64,000 nt of DNA, from assembly GCF_016865485.1 (NCBI RefSeq), contig NZ_AP024452.1, positions 62,001 to 126,000 on the forward strand. Direction: 5' to 3'. Below, in pieces: positions 17,509-26,184 of the stretch (position 1 is its first letter; each line of letters begins with the position of its first letter). The notes beneath the pieces were generated by a model. The model searched no databases. It saw only the letters and a program-made list of their open reading frames with translations, and was not told the origin of the DNA. The DNA comes from Luteitalea sp. TBR-22. GTDB taxonomy: Bacteria; Acidobacteriota; Vicinamibacteria; Vicinamibacterales; Vicinamibacteraceae. A program made the translations under genes and the position numbers.

Positions 17509-19455
17509 TCACTCCATTCCCGGCAGCAGGATCGTGAACGTCGTGCCGTGGCCAGGCTCGCTCTCGAGGCGGATCTCGCCCCCGTGCCGCTCGACGATGT
17601 GACGCACGGTGGCGAGGCCGATGCCGGTGCCGCGGATCCCCCGCGCTCGCGCGGCCTCGCCGCGAACGAACTTCGCGAACACCCGCGCCTGTTCGCTCTT
17701 CGGAATCCCCAGCCCCTCGTCTCGCACGCGAAGGGCCACGCGCCCTCGCTCGTCGCCAACTTCCACCCACACCGTCCGCGTCGCCGGCGAGTACTTCACC
17801 GCGTTGTCGAGCAGGTTCCACAAGGCGCTTGCCAGGGCAGGGCGATCCCCGCGAATCAGGGGCACGCGGTCGCCTGAGCTGAACTCCACGCGGTAGCCCT
17901 GCGCTTCCACTTCACGCTGGAACTCGGCGACGACGTCGCGCGCGATCTCCACGGGATCGTGCTCCTCGAACCTGTATTGCTCGGCACCGGCCTCCATCCG
18001 CCCGAAGTCGAGCAGGCCCTCCACGAGTCGTCGCAGGCGCTGGCTTTCCCGCGCCAGCGTGCCGTAGTACTCCCGCCGCGCTTGCTCGCTGACCACGGCG
18101 CCGGAGTCGAGTTGCTCCGACAGCAGGCACAGCGACGTGAGCGGCGTGCGGAACTCGTGCGAGATGGCCGACACGAAGTCCGATTGCAGTCGGCTCACCT
18201 CGATCTCCCGCGTCACGGCCCGTGCGACGACCACGCCTCCGCCGAGGACGAGGACGCCGATGATGGCGAGGGCCGCGAGCAGCAGGCGCTGTCGCGTTGC
18301 CGTCGGGCCCAGGACCAACTCGGGCCGCACGGTCCGCGCGTGGACGTTCCAGGGCAGGGAGGTGGTCGCTGCGAGTCGCACGGCCTCGCTGCCGGCGTCG
18401 GTCGTTGCGCCTCCCCACACCGGGCGTCCGTCCGGATCGGTGAGTCGAAGGGCCAGCCCCTGCTCCTCGAGTGTCTCCTTCAGCGCCGCGGGCCACTGCG
18501 TCTCGAGCCATTGCGGACCGAGGACCACACCCGCGTCGTGGCGCCACGCCGCGAGGAAGGCGAGTCCGCTCTCGTGCACCACGGCGCGCCTCGATCCGGC
18601 CCCGGTGCTGCGCGCCATGTCCGCGACCTGCCCGGCCACGGCACTCAACGCCTCCGCGCGCGTGTTCCGCGGGCGGCGGACGAGCCGTTCGGACTCCTGG
18701 ATGAAGTACTCGTACGCACCCCGATCGAGGCGGTAGGTCCCCGCGTCGAGCGCGTCCCTCAGTGACCGTGCCTCCGTTTCCGCGGGCGCCCTGCGCCCGG
18801 CACGCTCGAGCAGGCTCATGCGCGCGTGCAGCGCCACGAGCGGCGCGGGCCGGTCGCCCACGCGCGCCTGGCCCAACCGCCCCAGGGCGAGGTACGACGC
18901 GAGTGCCTCGTCGACGCGCTCCTGCTTGCGCTGTATCCGCGCGATGCGCAGCACGGCCGCCGCGCGGATCGACAGGTCGGGGCTGTTGGTCAGGCCCTGC
19001 AGGATGACCTGGGCTCGCCGAAGATCCTGCTGCTGGAACTCGAGCGCGTCGGCCTCGATGAACGCGGCCGTCGGCTCTGGCGGCGCAGGCGCGACGGGGG
19101 AGAAGACGAGACGGCCCGCGGGGTAGGCGCTCGCGGTGCCTTCACGCATGAGCAGGACGACGCTGTCGTCGCCGAGCTCCCCGGCAATCGCCGCGGCTCG
19201 TTCGGCGGCCGCGGAGTCCTGCCCGGCAGCGAGGATGGCCAACCGCTCCTCGACCTGCGACACGGCACGTTGCAGAGCGGCCACGGCAAGATCTGCGGCA
19301 TTCTCCCGCTGCTCGTGCATGCGCTGCGCGGCCACCTGCCGGTCCTGCACCGCCAGGCGCCACCCGAGCCAGAGCAAGGTACCGGCGAGCAGGAGCGCGA
19401 TGGCGAGCGACACCACCATCCAGCGCCGAAGCGGCAGCCACCCTGTCCGAGTCAT
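17509..19455 (-). CDS. transmembrane sensor histidine kinase
   Basis: 648 aa from ATG 19455; the open frame extends far upstream but only antisense to the GMC gene. An N-terminal membrane helix (VVSLAIALLLAGTLLWLGW) is followed by about 250 extracytoplasmic residues that look helical and TPR-like (AAAVLRIARIQRKQERVDEALASYLALGRL), and a second membrane helix (LLLAALAIIGVLVLGGGVVV). The DHp phosphoacceptor is in FVSAISHEFRTPLTSL; the ATPase has the N box (LWNLLDNAVKYSP), DEGLGIP and GTGIGLATV. It is coupled to the broken regulator and the PD40 gene. A periplasmic TPR sensor suggests protein or peptide ligand sensing, but that is inference. Confidence 0.9.
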   Translation of the reverse strand: MTRTGWLPLRRWMVVSLAIALLLAGTLLWLGWRLAVQDRQVAAQRMHEQRENAADLAVAALQRAVSQVEERLAILAAGQDSAAAERAAAIAGELGDDSVVLLMREGTASAYPAGRLVFSPVAPAPPEPTAAFIEADALEFQQQDLRRAQVILQGLTNSPDLSIRAAAVLRIARIQRKQERVDEALASYLALGRLGQARVGDRPAPLVALHARMSLLERAGRRAPAETEARSLRDALDAGTYRLDRGAYEYFIQESERLVRRPRNTRAEALSAVAGQVADMARSTGAGSRRAVVHESGLAFLAAWRHDAGVVLGPQWLETQWPAALKETLEEQGLALRLTDPDGRPVWGGATTDAGSEAVRLAATTSLPWNVHARTVRPELVLGPTATRQRLLLAALAIIGVLVLGGGVVVARAVTREIEVSRLQSDFVSAISHEFRTPLTSLCLLSEQLDSGAVVSEQARREYYGTLARESQRLRRLVEGLLDFGRMEAGAEQYRFEEHDPVEIARDVVAEFQREVEAQGYRVEFSSGDRVPLIRGDRPALASALWNLLDNAVKYSPATRTVWVEVGDERGRVALRVRDEGLGIPKSEQARVFAKFVRGEAARARGIRGTGIGLATVRHIVERHGGEIRLESEPGHGTTFTILLPGME

Positions 19456-19516
19456 GCGTGGGTCACCACCGCTCCGCAGGGTACGGCAGTTGGCGGTCAG
19501 ATTGCCGTCGGGCGTG

Positions 19517-19534
19517 TGTCTGGATCGTGTCTGA
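19517..19534. promoter_or_regulatory. candidate response-regulator direct repeat upstream of the kinase
   Basis: TGTCTGG (19517-19523) and TGTCTGA (19528-19534) repeat with an 11-bp period, the spacing OmpR/PhoB-type regulators use for tandem binding. The site lies 62-79 bp upstream of the kinase start and suggests autoregulation. Confidence 0.35.
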
Positions 19535-19570
19535 CATAGGGCACGGTGTGCACGACGACGTGGCGCGCAG

Positions 19571-19597
19571 GTAGGGCGCGGTGTCCCTACCGCGCCG
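19571..19597. repeat. REP family 2 element, short form
   Basis: GTAG at 19571, then GGCGCGGT (19575-19582), loop GTCCCT and ACCGCGCC (19589-19596). It is a compact single palindrome with the GTAG head. Confidence 0.75.
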
Positions 19598-19623
19598 TTA
19601 TCGATTGATCGTGTTGGTCGGCG

Positions 19624-19629
19624 TAGTAT
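19624..19629 (+). promoter_or_regulatory. -10 element of a probable leaderless promoter (GMC oxidoreductase 1)
   Basis: TAGTAT ends 6 nt before GTG 19636. The paralogue at 21404 keeps the same context (GGTCGGCGTAGAAT, six C, GTG), while surrounding bases differ. No Shine-Dalgarno sequence is present. Confidence 0.5.
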
Positions 19630-19635
19630 TTCCCG

Positions 19636-21294
19636 GTGCACATCCAGGCTGCTCCGCGTGTCTACCCCGTGATCGTCGTCGGCTCCGGCGCCTCCGGGGG
19701 CATGGCGGCCTGGAACCTCACGCGGCAGGGCGTCGACGTGCTGATGCTCGACGCCGGCGAGAAGTTCGATCGCGCGACGTTCTGGACGCACGTCACGCCG
19801 TGGGAAGAGCGGGCGCGCCGGGCCCGCGGTGAGCGACCGCCCGAGTTCTTCCTCGACACGAAGGAGCAGCCCTACGTCACGCCTGAAGGACGTCCGTTCC
19901 AGCTCAATCGCGTGTGGGGGCTCGGTGGCAAGACCAACATCTGGGGCCGCGTGTCGCTGCGTTACAGCGAGATGGACTTCCGCGCCGGCGAGCGCGACGG
20001 CTGGGACATCCCCTGGCCGATCCACTACAGCGACCTGGCGCCGTACTACGACAAGGTCGACCAGCTTATTGGCGTGACCGGCGGCGACGACGACTCCGAG
20101 GTGCTGCCGGGGAGCAAGTACTTCCTGCCGTCGCCGAAGATGCGCTGCGCCGAGGTCGCCATGTGGCGCGCCGGCGAGAAGATCGGCATGCCGTTCGTGC
20201 GCGGGCGCCGCGCCAACATGACGCGGCCGGTGCGTGGCTTCCCGGCCTGCCACTACTGCGGCCAGTGCGGGCGGGGCTGCGACACCGCGTCGTTCTTCTG
20301 CTCGGCCGACCACCTCATTCCCGACGCCCTGAAGACCGGCAAGCTCGAGATCCGCTCCAACGCTGTCGTGGCGCGCATCCTCGTCGACGACAACGGGCTC
20401 GCGAAGGGCGTGCAGTACTTCGACAGGAAGACCGGCGCCGAGCGACAGGTGCTCGGCAAGGTCGTGGTGATGGGCGCCAGTTGCGTCGACACGACGCGCA
20501 TCCTGCTCAACTCGACGTCGACCCGCCACCCCAACGGCATCGGCAACGGCAGCGACGTGATCGGCCGCTACCTGTGCGAGCAGATCCGCCTGAACGCGCG
20601 CGGGTTCATGCCGTCGCTCTACGGCAAGGAAGCCACCGACGACAAGGGCATCAGCGGCGAGCACGTGTACATGCCGCGTTTCAACCATCGCCCCGAGCGC
20701 AAGCGCGACTACCTGCGCGGCTTCGGCATGCAGTTCTGGAACACCGGCACGAGCGATCAGGGCGCCGGGCACTACGCCCGCGGGATCAAGGGCTTCGGCA
20801 GCGCGTTCAAGGACGACGTCCGCAAGCGGTTCCCGGCCTACGTCGAGCTGCACCCGTTCGGCGAGGTGCTGCCGTACGCCGACAACCGCATCACCGTCGA
20901 CAAGGATCGCACCGACAGGTACGGCGTGCCGCTGCCGCGCATCGACTACACGACGCGCGAGAACGAGCGGAAGATGCTGGCGCACATGGCCGATGCGATC
21001 GAGGAGCTTGCGCACGCCTCGGGGATCGAGCTGTTCGACTACCGGCGGATGGAAGCCGATCGCAACGGGTCGGCCATCCACGAGCACGGCACCTGTCGCA
21101 TGGGCGACGACCCGCGCAAGTCGGCGCTCAACAGGTTCAACCAGATGCACGAGGTGAAGAACGTCTTCGTCGTCGACGGATCGTCGTTCACCGCCGCCTC
21201 GGAGAAGAACCCCACCATCACCATCCTGTCGCTCGCCTGGCGCGCGACCGATTACCTCGCCGAGGAGATGAAGCGCGGGAGCATTGACGTCTGA
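19636..21294 (+). CDS. GMC family FAD oxidoreductase with cysteine cluster, copy 1
   Basis: 552 aa. It oxidises an alcohol or sugar, reducing FAD. The dinucleotide fold [17 protein letters not shown] starts at residue 12. The substrate domain contains a cysteine cluster, [12 protein letters not shown], with a further FFC (spacing C-x2-C-x2-C-x3-C). The C-terminal GMC_oxred_C domain holds the catalytic His of HEHGTCRMG and the Asn of EKNPTITI. A comparable cysteine cluster binds 3Fe-4S in FAD glucose and fructose dehydrogenases, so an iron-sulfur relay is possible here. There is no Tat or Sec signal. Its stop codon lies inside a heptad array. A paralogue follows 109 bp later. Confidence 0.93.
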   Translation: MHIQAAPRVYPVIVVGSGASGGMAAWNLTRQGVDVLMLDAGEKFDRATFWTHVTPWEERARRARGERPPEFFLDTKEQPYVTPEGRPFQLNRVWGLGGKTNIWGRVSLRYSEMDFRAGERDGWDIPWPIHYSDLAPYYDKVDQLIGVTGGDDDSEVLPGSKYFLPSPKMRCAEVAMWRAGEKIGMPFVRGRRANMTRPVRGFPACHYCGQCGRGCDTASFFCSADHLIPDALKTGKLEIRSNAVVARILVDDNGLAKGVQYFDRKTGAERQVLGKVVVMGASCVDTTRILLNSTSTRHPNGIGNGSDVIGRYLCEQIRLNARGFMPSLYGKEATDDKGISGEHVYMPRFNHRPERKRDYLRGFGMQFWNTGTSDQGAGHYARGIKGFGSAFKDDVRKRFPAYVELHPFGEVLPYADNRITVDKDRTDRYGVPLPRIDYTTRENERKMLAHMADAIEELAHASGIELFDYRRMEADRNGSAIHEHGTCRMGDDPRKSALNRFNQMHEVKNVFVVDGSSFTAASEKNPTITILSLAWRATDYLAEEMKRGSIDV

Positions 21295-21313
21295 CGTCTG
21301 ACGTCTGACGCAC
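21286..21313. repeat. heptad array of GACGTCT units at the GMC copy 1 stop
   Basis: GACGTCT repeats three times from 21286 to 21306, followed by GACGCAC. The first copy supplies the last codons (Asp, Val) and the start of the TGA stop of the oxidoreductase. The unit belongs to the same RACGYYN class as 12144-12220 and 23058-23127. Confidence 0.75.
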
Positions 21314-21316
21314 TTC

Positions 21317-21379
21317 GCGTCGACCTGAAGGTCGACGCCTACGACACCAGGGCGTAGCAGCCGACCTTCAGGTCGGCTG
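21317..21379. repeat. inverted pair of REP family 1 elements
   Basis: The first copy lies on the minus strand: GCGTCGACCT, loop GA, AGGTCGACGC and CTAC (21317-21342). The second lies on the plus strand: GTAG at 21354, then CAGCCGACCT, loop TC, AGGTCGGCTG (21358-21379). Both 10-bp stems are perfect and the GTAG heads face each other. The pair lies between the two GMC genes. Confidence 0.8.
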
Positions 21380-21391
21380 GCAGGGTCGGCG

Positions 21392-21397
21392 TAGAAT
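21392..21397 (+). promoter_or_regulatory. -10 element of a probable leaderless promoter (GMC oxidoreductase 2)
   Basis: TAGAAT followed by six C residues and GTG 21404. The spacing is the same as upstream of copy 1. Confidence 0.5.
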
Positions 21398-21403
21398 CCC
21401 CCC

Positions 21404-23059
21404 GTGCACATCCAGGCGGCTCAGAAGGTGTACCCCGTGATTGTCGTCGGCTCCGGCGCCTCCGGAGGAATGGCCGCGTGGAACCTCACGCGGCAGGGCG
21501 TCGACGTGCTGATGCTCGACGCCGGCGAGAAGTTCGACCGCGCCACGTACTGGACCCACGTGAGCCCCTGGGAAGCACGGGCGCGGCGAGCGCGTGGAGA
21601 GCAGCCCCCGCCGTTCCAGCTGAGCACGAAGGAGCAGCCGTACCTCACCGGCGAGGGGCAGGACTTCGAGCTGATCCGCGTGTGGGGGCTCGGCGGCAAG
21701 ACGAACATCTGGGGCCGCGTGTCGCTGCGCTACAGCGAGATGGACTTCCGCGCCGGCGAACGCGATGGCTGGGACATCCCCTGGCCGATCCACTACAGCG
21801 ACGTGGCGCCGTACTACGACAAGGTCGATCAGCTCATCGGCGTATGCGGTGGTGACGACGACTACGACTCACTGCCGGGAAGCAAGCACTTCCTCCCGCC
21901 ACCGGCGATGCGATGCGCGGAGGTGGCCATCTCGCGCGCCGGTGAGCGACTGCGCATGCCGTTCGTCAGGATCAGGCGCGCCGTGAAGACCGTGGCGCAC
22001 AACGGCTTCCCGGCGTGCCATCACTGCGGGCAATGCGGCCGCGGCTGCGACACCGCCTCGTTCTTCTGCTCGGCCGACCACCTGATCCCCGACGCCCTGA
22101 AGACCGGCAAGCTCGAGATCCGATCCAACGCCGTCGTGGCGCGCATCCTCGTCGACGACAACGGGCTTGCGAAGGGCGTGCAGTACTTCGACCGGAAGAC
22201 CGGCGCCGAGCGGCAGGTGCTCGGCAAGGTCGTGGTGATGGGCGCCAGCTGCGTGGACACGACGCGCATCCTGCTCAACTCGACATCGCGCCAGCATCCC
22301 AACGGCATCGGCAACGGCAACGACGTCATCGGCCGCTACCTGTGCGAGCAGGTGCGCTTCCATGCCCGCGGCTTCATGCCGTCGCTGTACGGGTCGGCGA
22401 CGCGCGACGACCGCGGCATCGGCGGCGAGCACACCTACATGCCGCGCTTCAACCACCGCGACGGCCATCGGCGCACCGGCTACATCCGCGGCTTCGGCAT
22501 GCAGATGTGGAACACCGGCTGCAGCGCCGAGGGCGCCGGGCACGTCGCCGGCAGGCTGGGCGGCTTCGGCGCGGGCTTCAAGAAGGAGGTACGGCGGCGC
22601 TACCCGGCGTGGGTGGAGATGCACCCGTACGGCGAGGTGCTGCCGTACCGCGACAACCGCATCACCGTGGACCCCTCACGCACCGACCGCTACGGCGTGC
22701 CGCTGCTGAAAATCGACTATCGCATCCGCGAGAACGAGCGGACGATGCTCGAGCACATGTGCGACAGCGTCGAGGCGCTGGCAAAGGAAGCCGGCATCGA
22801 GCTGGTCGACTACAAGCGCGGCGCGGTGGATCGCAATGGCTCGGCGATCCACGAGCACGGCACCTGCCGCATGGGCGACGACCCGAAGCGATCGGCCCTC
22901 GACAGGTTCAACCGCATGCACGAGGTGAAGAACCTGTTCGTCGTCGACGGCTCGTCGTTCACCAGCGCGTCGGAGAAGAACCCCACCATCACCATCCTGG
23001 CCATCGCCTGGCGGGCGACTGACTATCTGGCCGAGGAGATGAAGCGGGGGAATCTGTAA
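21404..23059 (+). CDS. GMC family FAD oxidoreductase with cysteine cluster, copy 2
   Basis: 551 aa, a tandem paralogue of the preceding gene with the same start ([21 protein letters not shown]), cysteine cluster [12 protein letters not shown] and GMC C-terminal motifs ([17 protein letters not shown]). Similarity is mosaic. About 88 residues after the second cluster cysteine are identical between the copies, whereas the stretch before it (residues about 175-205) and the part after residue 300 differ clearly. This suggests gene conversion. Different substrate-domain residues imply different substrates or a heteromeric partner. It ends in a TAA that opens another heptad array. Confidence 0.93.
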   Translation: MHIQAAQKVYPVIVVGSGASGGMAAWNLTRQGVDVLMLDAGEKFDRATYWTHVSPWEARARRARGEQPPPFQLSTKEQPYLTGEGQDFELIRVWGLGGKTNIWGRVSLRYSEMDFRAGERDGWDIPWPIHYSDVAPYYDKVDQLIGVCGGDDDYDSLPGSKHFLPPPAMRCAEVAISRAGERLRMPFVRIRRAVKTVAHNGFPACHHCGQCGRGCDTASFFCSADHLIPDALKTGKLEIRSNAVVARILVDDNGLAKGVQYFDRKTGAERQVLGKVVVMGASCVDTTRILLNSTSRQHPNGIGNGNDVIGRYLCEQVRFHARGFMPSLYGSATRDDRGIGGEHTYMPRFNHRDGHRRTGYIRGFGMQMWNTGCSAEGAGHVAGRLGGFGAGFKKEVRRRYPAWVEMHPYGEVLPYRDNRITVDPSRTDRYGVPLLKIDYRIRENERTMLEHMCDSVEALAKEAGIELVDYKRGAVDRNGSAIHEHGTCRMGDDPKRSALDRFNRMHEVKNLFVVDGSSFTSASEKNPTITILAIAWRATDYLAEEMKRGNL

Positions 23060-23127
23060 CGTTTAACGTTTGACGTTTGACGTTTGGCGGTTAACGCTTG
23101 ACGTTGCCGCGATGACGCCGGGCGCCG
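23058..23127. repeat. heptad array of RACGYTT units after GMC copy 2
   Basis: Ten 7-mers in unbroken phase: AACGTTT x2, GACGTTT x2, GGCGGTT, AACGCTT, GACGTTG, CCGCGAT, GACGCCG, GGCGCCG. The first AA is part of the TAA stop. It leads into the REP pair at 23146-23211. Confidence 0.8.
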
Positions 23128-23145
23128 CAAAACCCCTTCCGGTCC

Positions 23146-23211
23146 GTAGCCGTCGGCTTTGGCCGACGGTCAGTGACGCCTCACTTCGCGTCGGGCGAGC
23201 CCGACGCCTAC
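23146..23211. repeat. inverted pair of REP family 1 elements
   Basis: GTAG (23146) with CCGTCGGC/GCCGACGG (23150-23169), then GCGTCGGGC/GCCCGACGC followed by CTAC (23188-23211) on the other strand. Here the GTAG heads lie at the outer ends. The link between the halves (GACGCCTCACTTCGCG) resembles the sequence at 21307-21319. Confidence 0.8.
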
Positions 23212-23334
23212 GAACCGGCGGGTCGCCGAGGGCCGACCGACGACGGCCGTCCGTGCCACTTTGTCACTTGCTGTGCCGAGCGCGACATCACGTCATGCCG
23301 CAATCTTGGGGTGCCGGCAGGCGATGCCGATGTT

Positions 23335-23340
23335 TATGCT
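23335..23340 (+). promoter_or_regulatory. -10 element of a probable leaderless promoter
   Basis: TATGCT ends 6 nt before ATG 23347, with GGACCC between. A transcript starting about 7 nt after the -10 would begin at the start codon. Confidence 0.45.
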
Positions 23341-23346
23341 GGACCC

Positions 23347-26001
23347 ATGCGCCGCCTCGTCGAGCCCCAAGGGCGTGCACCCCGCTGCTTCCTCGCGACC
23401 TGTTTCGCGGCCCTCGTCGCCGTCGCCGTCCCGGCAGCCGGCCAGGTCCCGCAGTCACCGCCGACCAGCGAGCACGAGCCCGCCCGGGAGGCCCTCGGCC
23501 ACCTGCTGATCATTGCCAAGGACGCGCAAGGCGGCCGCCTGCCCGGCGCCACCATCGTCTTCTCCAGCCCGGGCGCCGACCCGGTGAGCGGCAACCCGCG
23601 GGTGCTGGTCACCGACGCGTCTGGGGAGGCTTCGCTCGACATCGCGCCCGGTGAGTACCGGCTCGTCGTCGAGCTGCCGGGCTTCGAGCCTGCCACCGTC
23701 GAGGCGATCGTCAGGGCGGGCGAGACCGCCGAGTCTACCGCCACGTTGTCCCTCGGCGGGTACGCCGAGCAGGTCTCGGTGAAGGCGCAGCCCGAAGTCT
23801 TCGTGCCACCCACCAGCGACGGCCAGATCGAGACGCTGAGCGCCCAGGAGATCGACCAGCTCCCCGACGATCCGGAAGAGCTCGCGTTCGCCATCGAGGC
23901 GCTCGCCGGCGCGGGAGCCGAGATCCGCGTGAACGGGTTCCAGGGCGGGGCGCTGCCCCCGAAGAACCAGATCCAGGTCGTGCGTATCCGCAAGGACCCC
24001 TACAGCACCGACAGCATGGGCGCCGGGCAGGTGCGCGTCGAGATCATCACGCGGCCCGGTGGCTCCCTGTGGAGCCACGAGGTCAACGCCGGCTATCGCG
24101 ACCAGTCGATCGACGCCCGCCCGCCGTTCTCCACCGTGCAGCCGGAGGGGCAGACCCGTCGCCTCAGCTGGAGCTTCAACGGCCCGGTGGTGAAGGGCAC
24201 CTCGTCGCTCTCCGGCCGGCTGTCGATGCGCGATGCCTACGACGCCCAAGCCATCATCGCGACCGGCGCGCCGACGACCTTCCCGTCACTGGTGAACTCC
24301 GAGTACCGCCGGGTCGAGGGCGAGGCACGCTACGAGCACGCGCTGACGCGCACGCAGACCCTGCGCGCCGAGTACCAGGGCTGGGACGCCGCGGGCGACA
24401 ACCTGGGCGTCGGCGAGTTCGAGCTGCCCGAGCGCGCCTTCAGCGACGACAGCCGCGGTCACATCACGCGCCTCTCGGCGGTCGGCACGATCGGCCGGCA
24501 CTTCCTCAACGACGTCCGCTTCGAGTACGTCGACATCACCAATGCCGTCTCGTCGCTCAGTGAGGCCGTCGGGATCAACGTGCCCAACGCGTTCCGCGCC
24601 GGCGGCGCGCAGCGTGCCGGCGGCCGCCGCGACCGGGAAATCGAGATCGCGCAGACGGTCGACCTGATCAGCAGCGCCCGCCACAAGGTCCGCTTCGGCT
24701 TCGAGACCGAGCTCGGGTGGACCCGGTCGGACCGCATCGACAACTACGTCGGCACGTTCACGTTCGCGAGCCTGGCCGACTACGACGCCCTCCGCCCCCA
24801 GCAGTTCACCCGGCGCGTCGGCAACCCGCTGATCGAGTACGACCGGCAGGAGTTCAGCTGGTTCGCCTACGACGAGGTCGAGCTGCGCGAGGGCCTGCGC
24901 TTCGGGTTCGGCTTCCGCCACGACTGGCAGTCGCTGGTGAAGGACGGCGACAACTTCGCGCCGCGCGCCAGCCTGTCGTGGACGCCGCAGGCGCACAAGA
25001 AGACGACGCTCACCGCCGGCGTCGGCGTCTTCAACGAGTGGTACCAGCCATGGGTGTACGAGCAGTCGCTGCTGCTCGACGGCATCCGGCAGCGCGACTT
25101 CATCGTGCGCGACCCCGGCTACCCCGACCCGCTCGACGGCGGCGGGCTCGCCGCGCTGCCCCCACCCAGCATCGTCAGGGCCTACGACGACGACCTGGCG
25201 ATGCAGTACGCGACGCGCGGGTCGATCGGCATCGAGCACCGGTTCTCGCAGCAACTGCGCGTGCAGTTGAACGTGTACGGGCAGGCGGTCGAGGATCGCC
25301 TGCGCTCCTACAACGCCAACGCGCCCTTGAACGGCGTTTTCCCCGATCCGGCGTACGACCGCATCACGCAGGTCGAGGCGTCGGGGCGCGCCCGCTCGGC
25401 GGGCTTCGACTCGAGCGTCAGGCTGTCGCGGCAGGACGGCAAGGCGTCCGGGCTCCTGCGCTACCAGTACGGGCAGGCGTGGAACGACTCGGACGGCCCG
25501 ACGACGCTGCCGGCCGACAGCCGGGACATGGACGCGGAGTGGGGCCCGGCGTCGTGGGACGTGCGGCACCGCATCTTCGGCTTCGTGCGCATGGAACTGC
25601 CGCACGGGCTGCGCGCCAATGCCTGGGGCGACGTCGCATCGGGCGCGCCGTACACGATTCGCACCGGCTTCGACGACAACGGCGACACGGTGTTCACCGA
25701 CCGGCCGGCTGGCGTCGGACGCAACACGGAGCGCGGGACCTGGCAGCACACGCTGAACCTGCGCATCGGCTGGAAGCCGGACTTCTGGCAGTCGGCGCCG
25801 CCGGCGCCGTCCGGGGCGGGCAGCGCGCCCGCGCCGTCGACCGCCCCGCGTGGGGTCGAGTTCTACGCGCAGGCCTGGAACGTGCTCAACGAGACCAACT
25901 TCACGCGCTTCTCGGGCGTGATGACGTCGCCGTACTTCATGCAGCCCACCGCCGCCGCCCCGGCCCGCCGCTTCGACTTCGGCACGCGGGTGTTCTTCTA
26001 A
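23347..26001 (+). CDS. outer-membrane receptor with carboxypeptidase-regulatory-like N-terminal domain
   Basis: 884 aa. ATG 23347 gives a signal peptide (CFAALVAVAVPAAG); the open frame upstream runs through a REP pair and is not coding. Residues about 45-135 are a carboxypeptidase-regulatory-like beta-sandwich (ARDAQGGRLPGATIVFSSPG ... VELPGFEPATVEAIV pattern). A plug-like segment with LSAQEIDQLPDDPEEL and a long beta-barrel follow, ending in the outer-membrane signature FDFGTRVFF with terminal Phe. This matches the Oar/TonB-dependent receptor class abundant in Acidobacteriota. No TonB box is obvious. The ligand is unknown. It stands alone between repeats. Confidence 0.85.
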   Translation: MRRLVEPQGRAPRCFLATCFAALVAVAVPAAGQVPQSPPTSEHEPAREALGHLLIIAKDAQGGRLPGATIVFSSPGADPVSGNPRVLVTDASGEASLDIAPGEYRLVVELPGFEPATVEAIVRAGETAESTATLSLGGYAEQVSVKAQPEVFVPPTSDGQIETLSAQEIDQLPDDPEELAFAIEALAGAGAEIRVNGFQGGALPPKNQIQVVRIRKDPYSTDSMGAGQVRVEIITRPGGSLWSHEVNAGYRDQSIDARPPFSTVQPEGQTRRLSWSFNGPVVKGTSSLSGRLSMRDAYDAQAIIATGAPTTFPSLVNSEYRRVEGEARYEHALTRTQTLRAEYQGWDAAGDNLGVGEFELPERAFSDDSRGHITRLSAVGTIGRHFLNDVRFEYVDITNAVSSLSEAVGINVPNAFRAGGAQRAGGRRDREIEIAQTVDLISSARHKVRFGFETELGWTRSDRIDNYVGTFTFASLADYDALRPQQFTRRVGNPLIEYDRQEFSWFAYDEVELREGLRFGFGFRHDWQSLVKDGDNFAPRASLSWTPQAHKKTTLTAGVGVFNEWYQPWVYEQSLLLDGIRQRDFIVRDPGYPDPLDGGGLAALPPPSIVRAYDDDLAMQYATRGSIGIEHRFSQQLRVQLNVYGQAVEDRLRSYNANAPLNGVFPDPAYDRITQVEASGRARSAGFDSSVRLSRQDGKASGLLRYQYGQAWNDSDGPTTLPADSRDMDAEWGPASWDVRHRIFGFVRMELPHGLRANAWGDVASGAPYTIRTGFDDNGDTVFTDRPAGVGRNTERGTWQHTLNLRIGWKPDFWQSAPPAPSGAGSAPAPSTAPRGVEFYAQAWNVLNETNFTRFSGVMTSPYFMQPTAAAPARRFDFGTRVFF

Positions 26002-26008
26002 GCCGCGC

Positions 26009-26090
26009 GGATCGGGTTCGCGGATCGGGGATCGCGAATCGCGGATCGGGAATCGGGGATCGGGGATCGGGATCGCGGATCGCGGATCCG
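26009..26090. repeat. heptad array of RATCGSG units
   Basis: About twelve 7-mers such as GATCGGG, AATCGCG and GATCGCG run from 26009 with one 6-bp unit near 26072. The array starts 8 bp after the receptor stop and runs directly into a REP element. Confidence 0.75.
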
Positions 26091-26145
26091 TAGCCGTCGA
26101 CATCGCAAGAGCCTTCCGTAGCCGTCGACATTCATGTCGACGGTC
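26089..26145. repeat. REP family 1 elements (one partial, one complete)
   Basis: A partial copy, CCGTAGCCGTCGACAT, begins at 26088-26089. A complete copy at 26116-26145 has GTAG, CCGTCGACAT, loop TC and ATGTCGACGG, a perfect 10-bp stem. Confidence 0.75.
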
Positions 26146-26184
26146 AGCGATCATTCACGGCATCGCCGCCCCGCGGCGCTTCGC

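Noticed and set aside
19456-21411. Upstream extension of the histidine kinase frame by about 650 codons
   Set aside because: It is antisense to the GMC gene; the kinase has its own start with a membrane helix at 19455.
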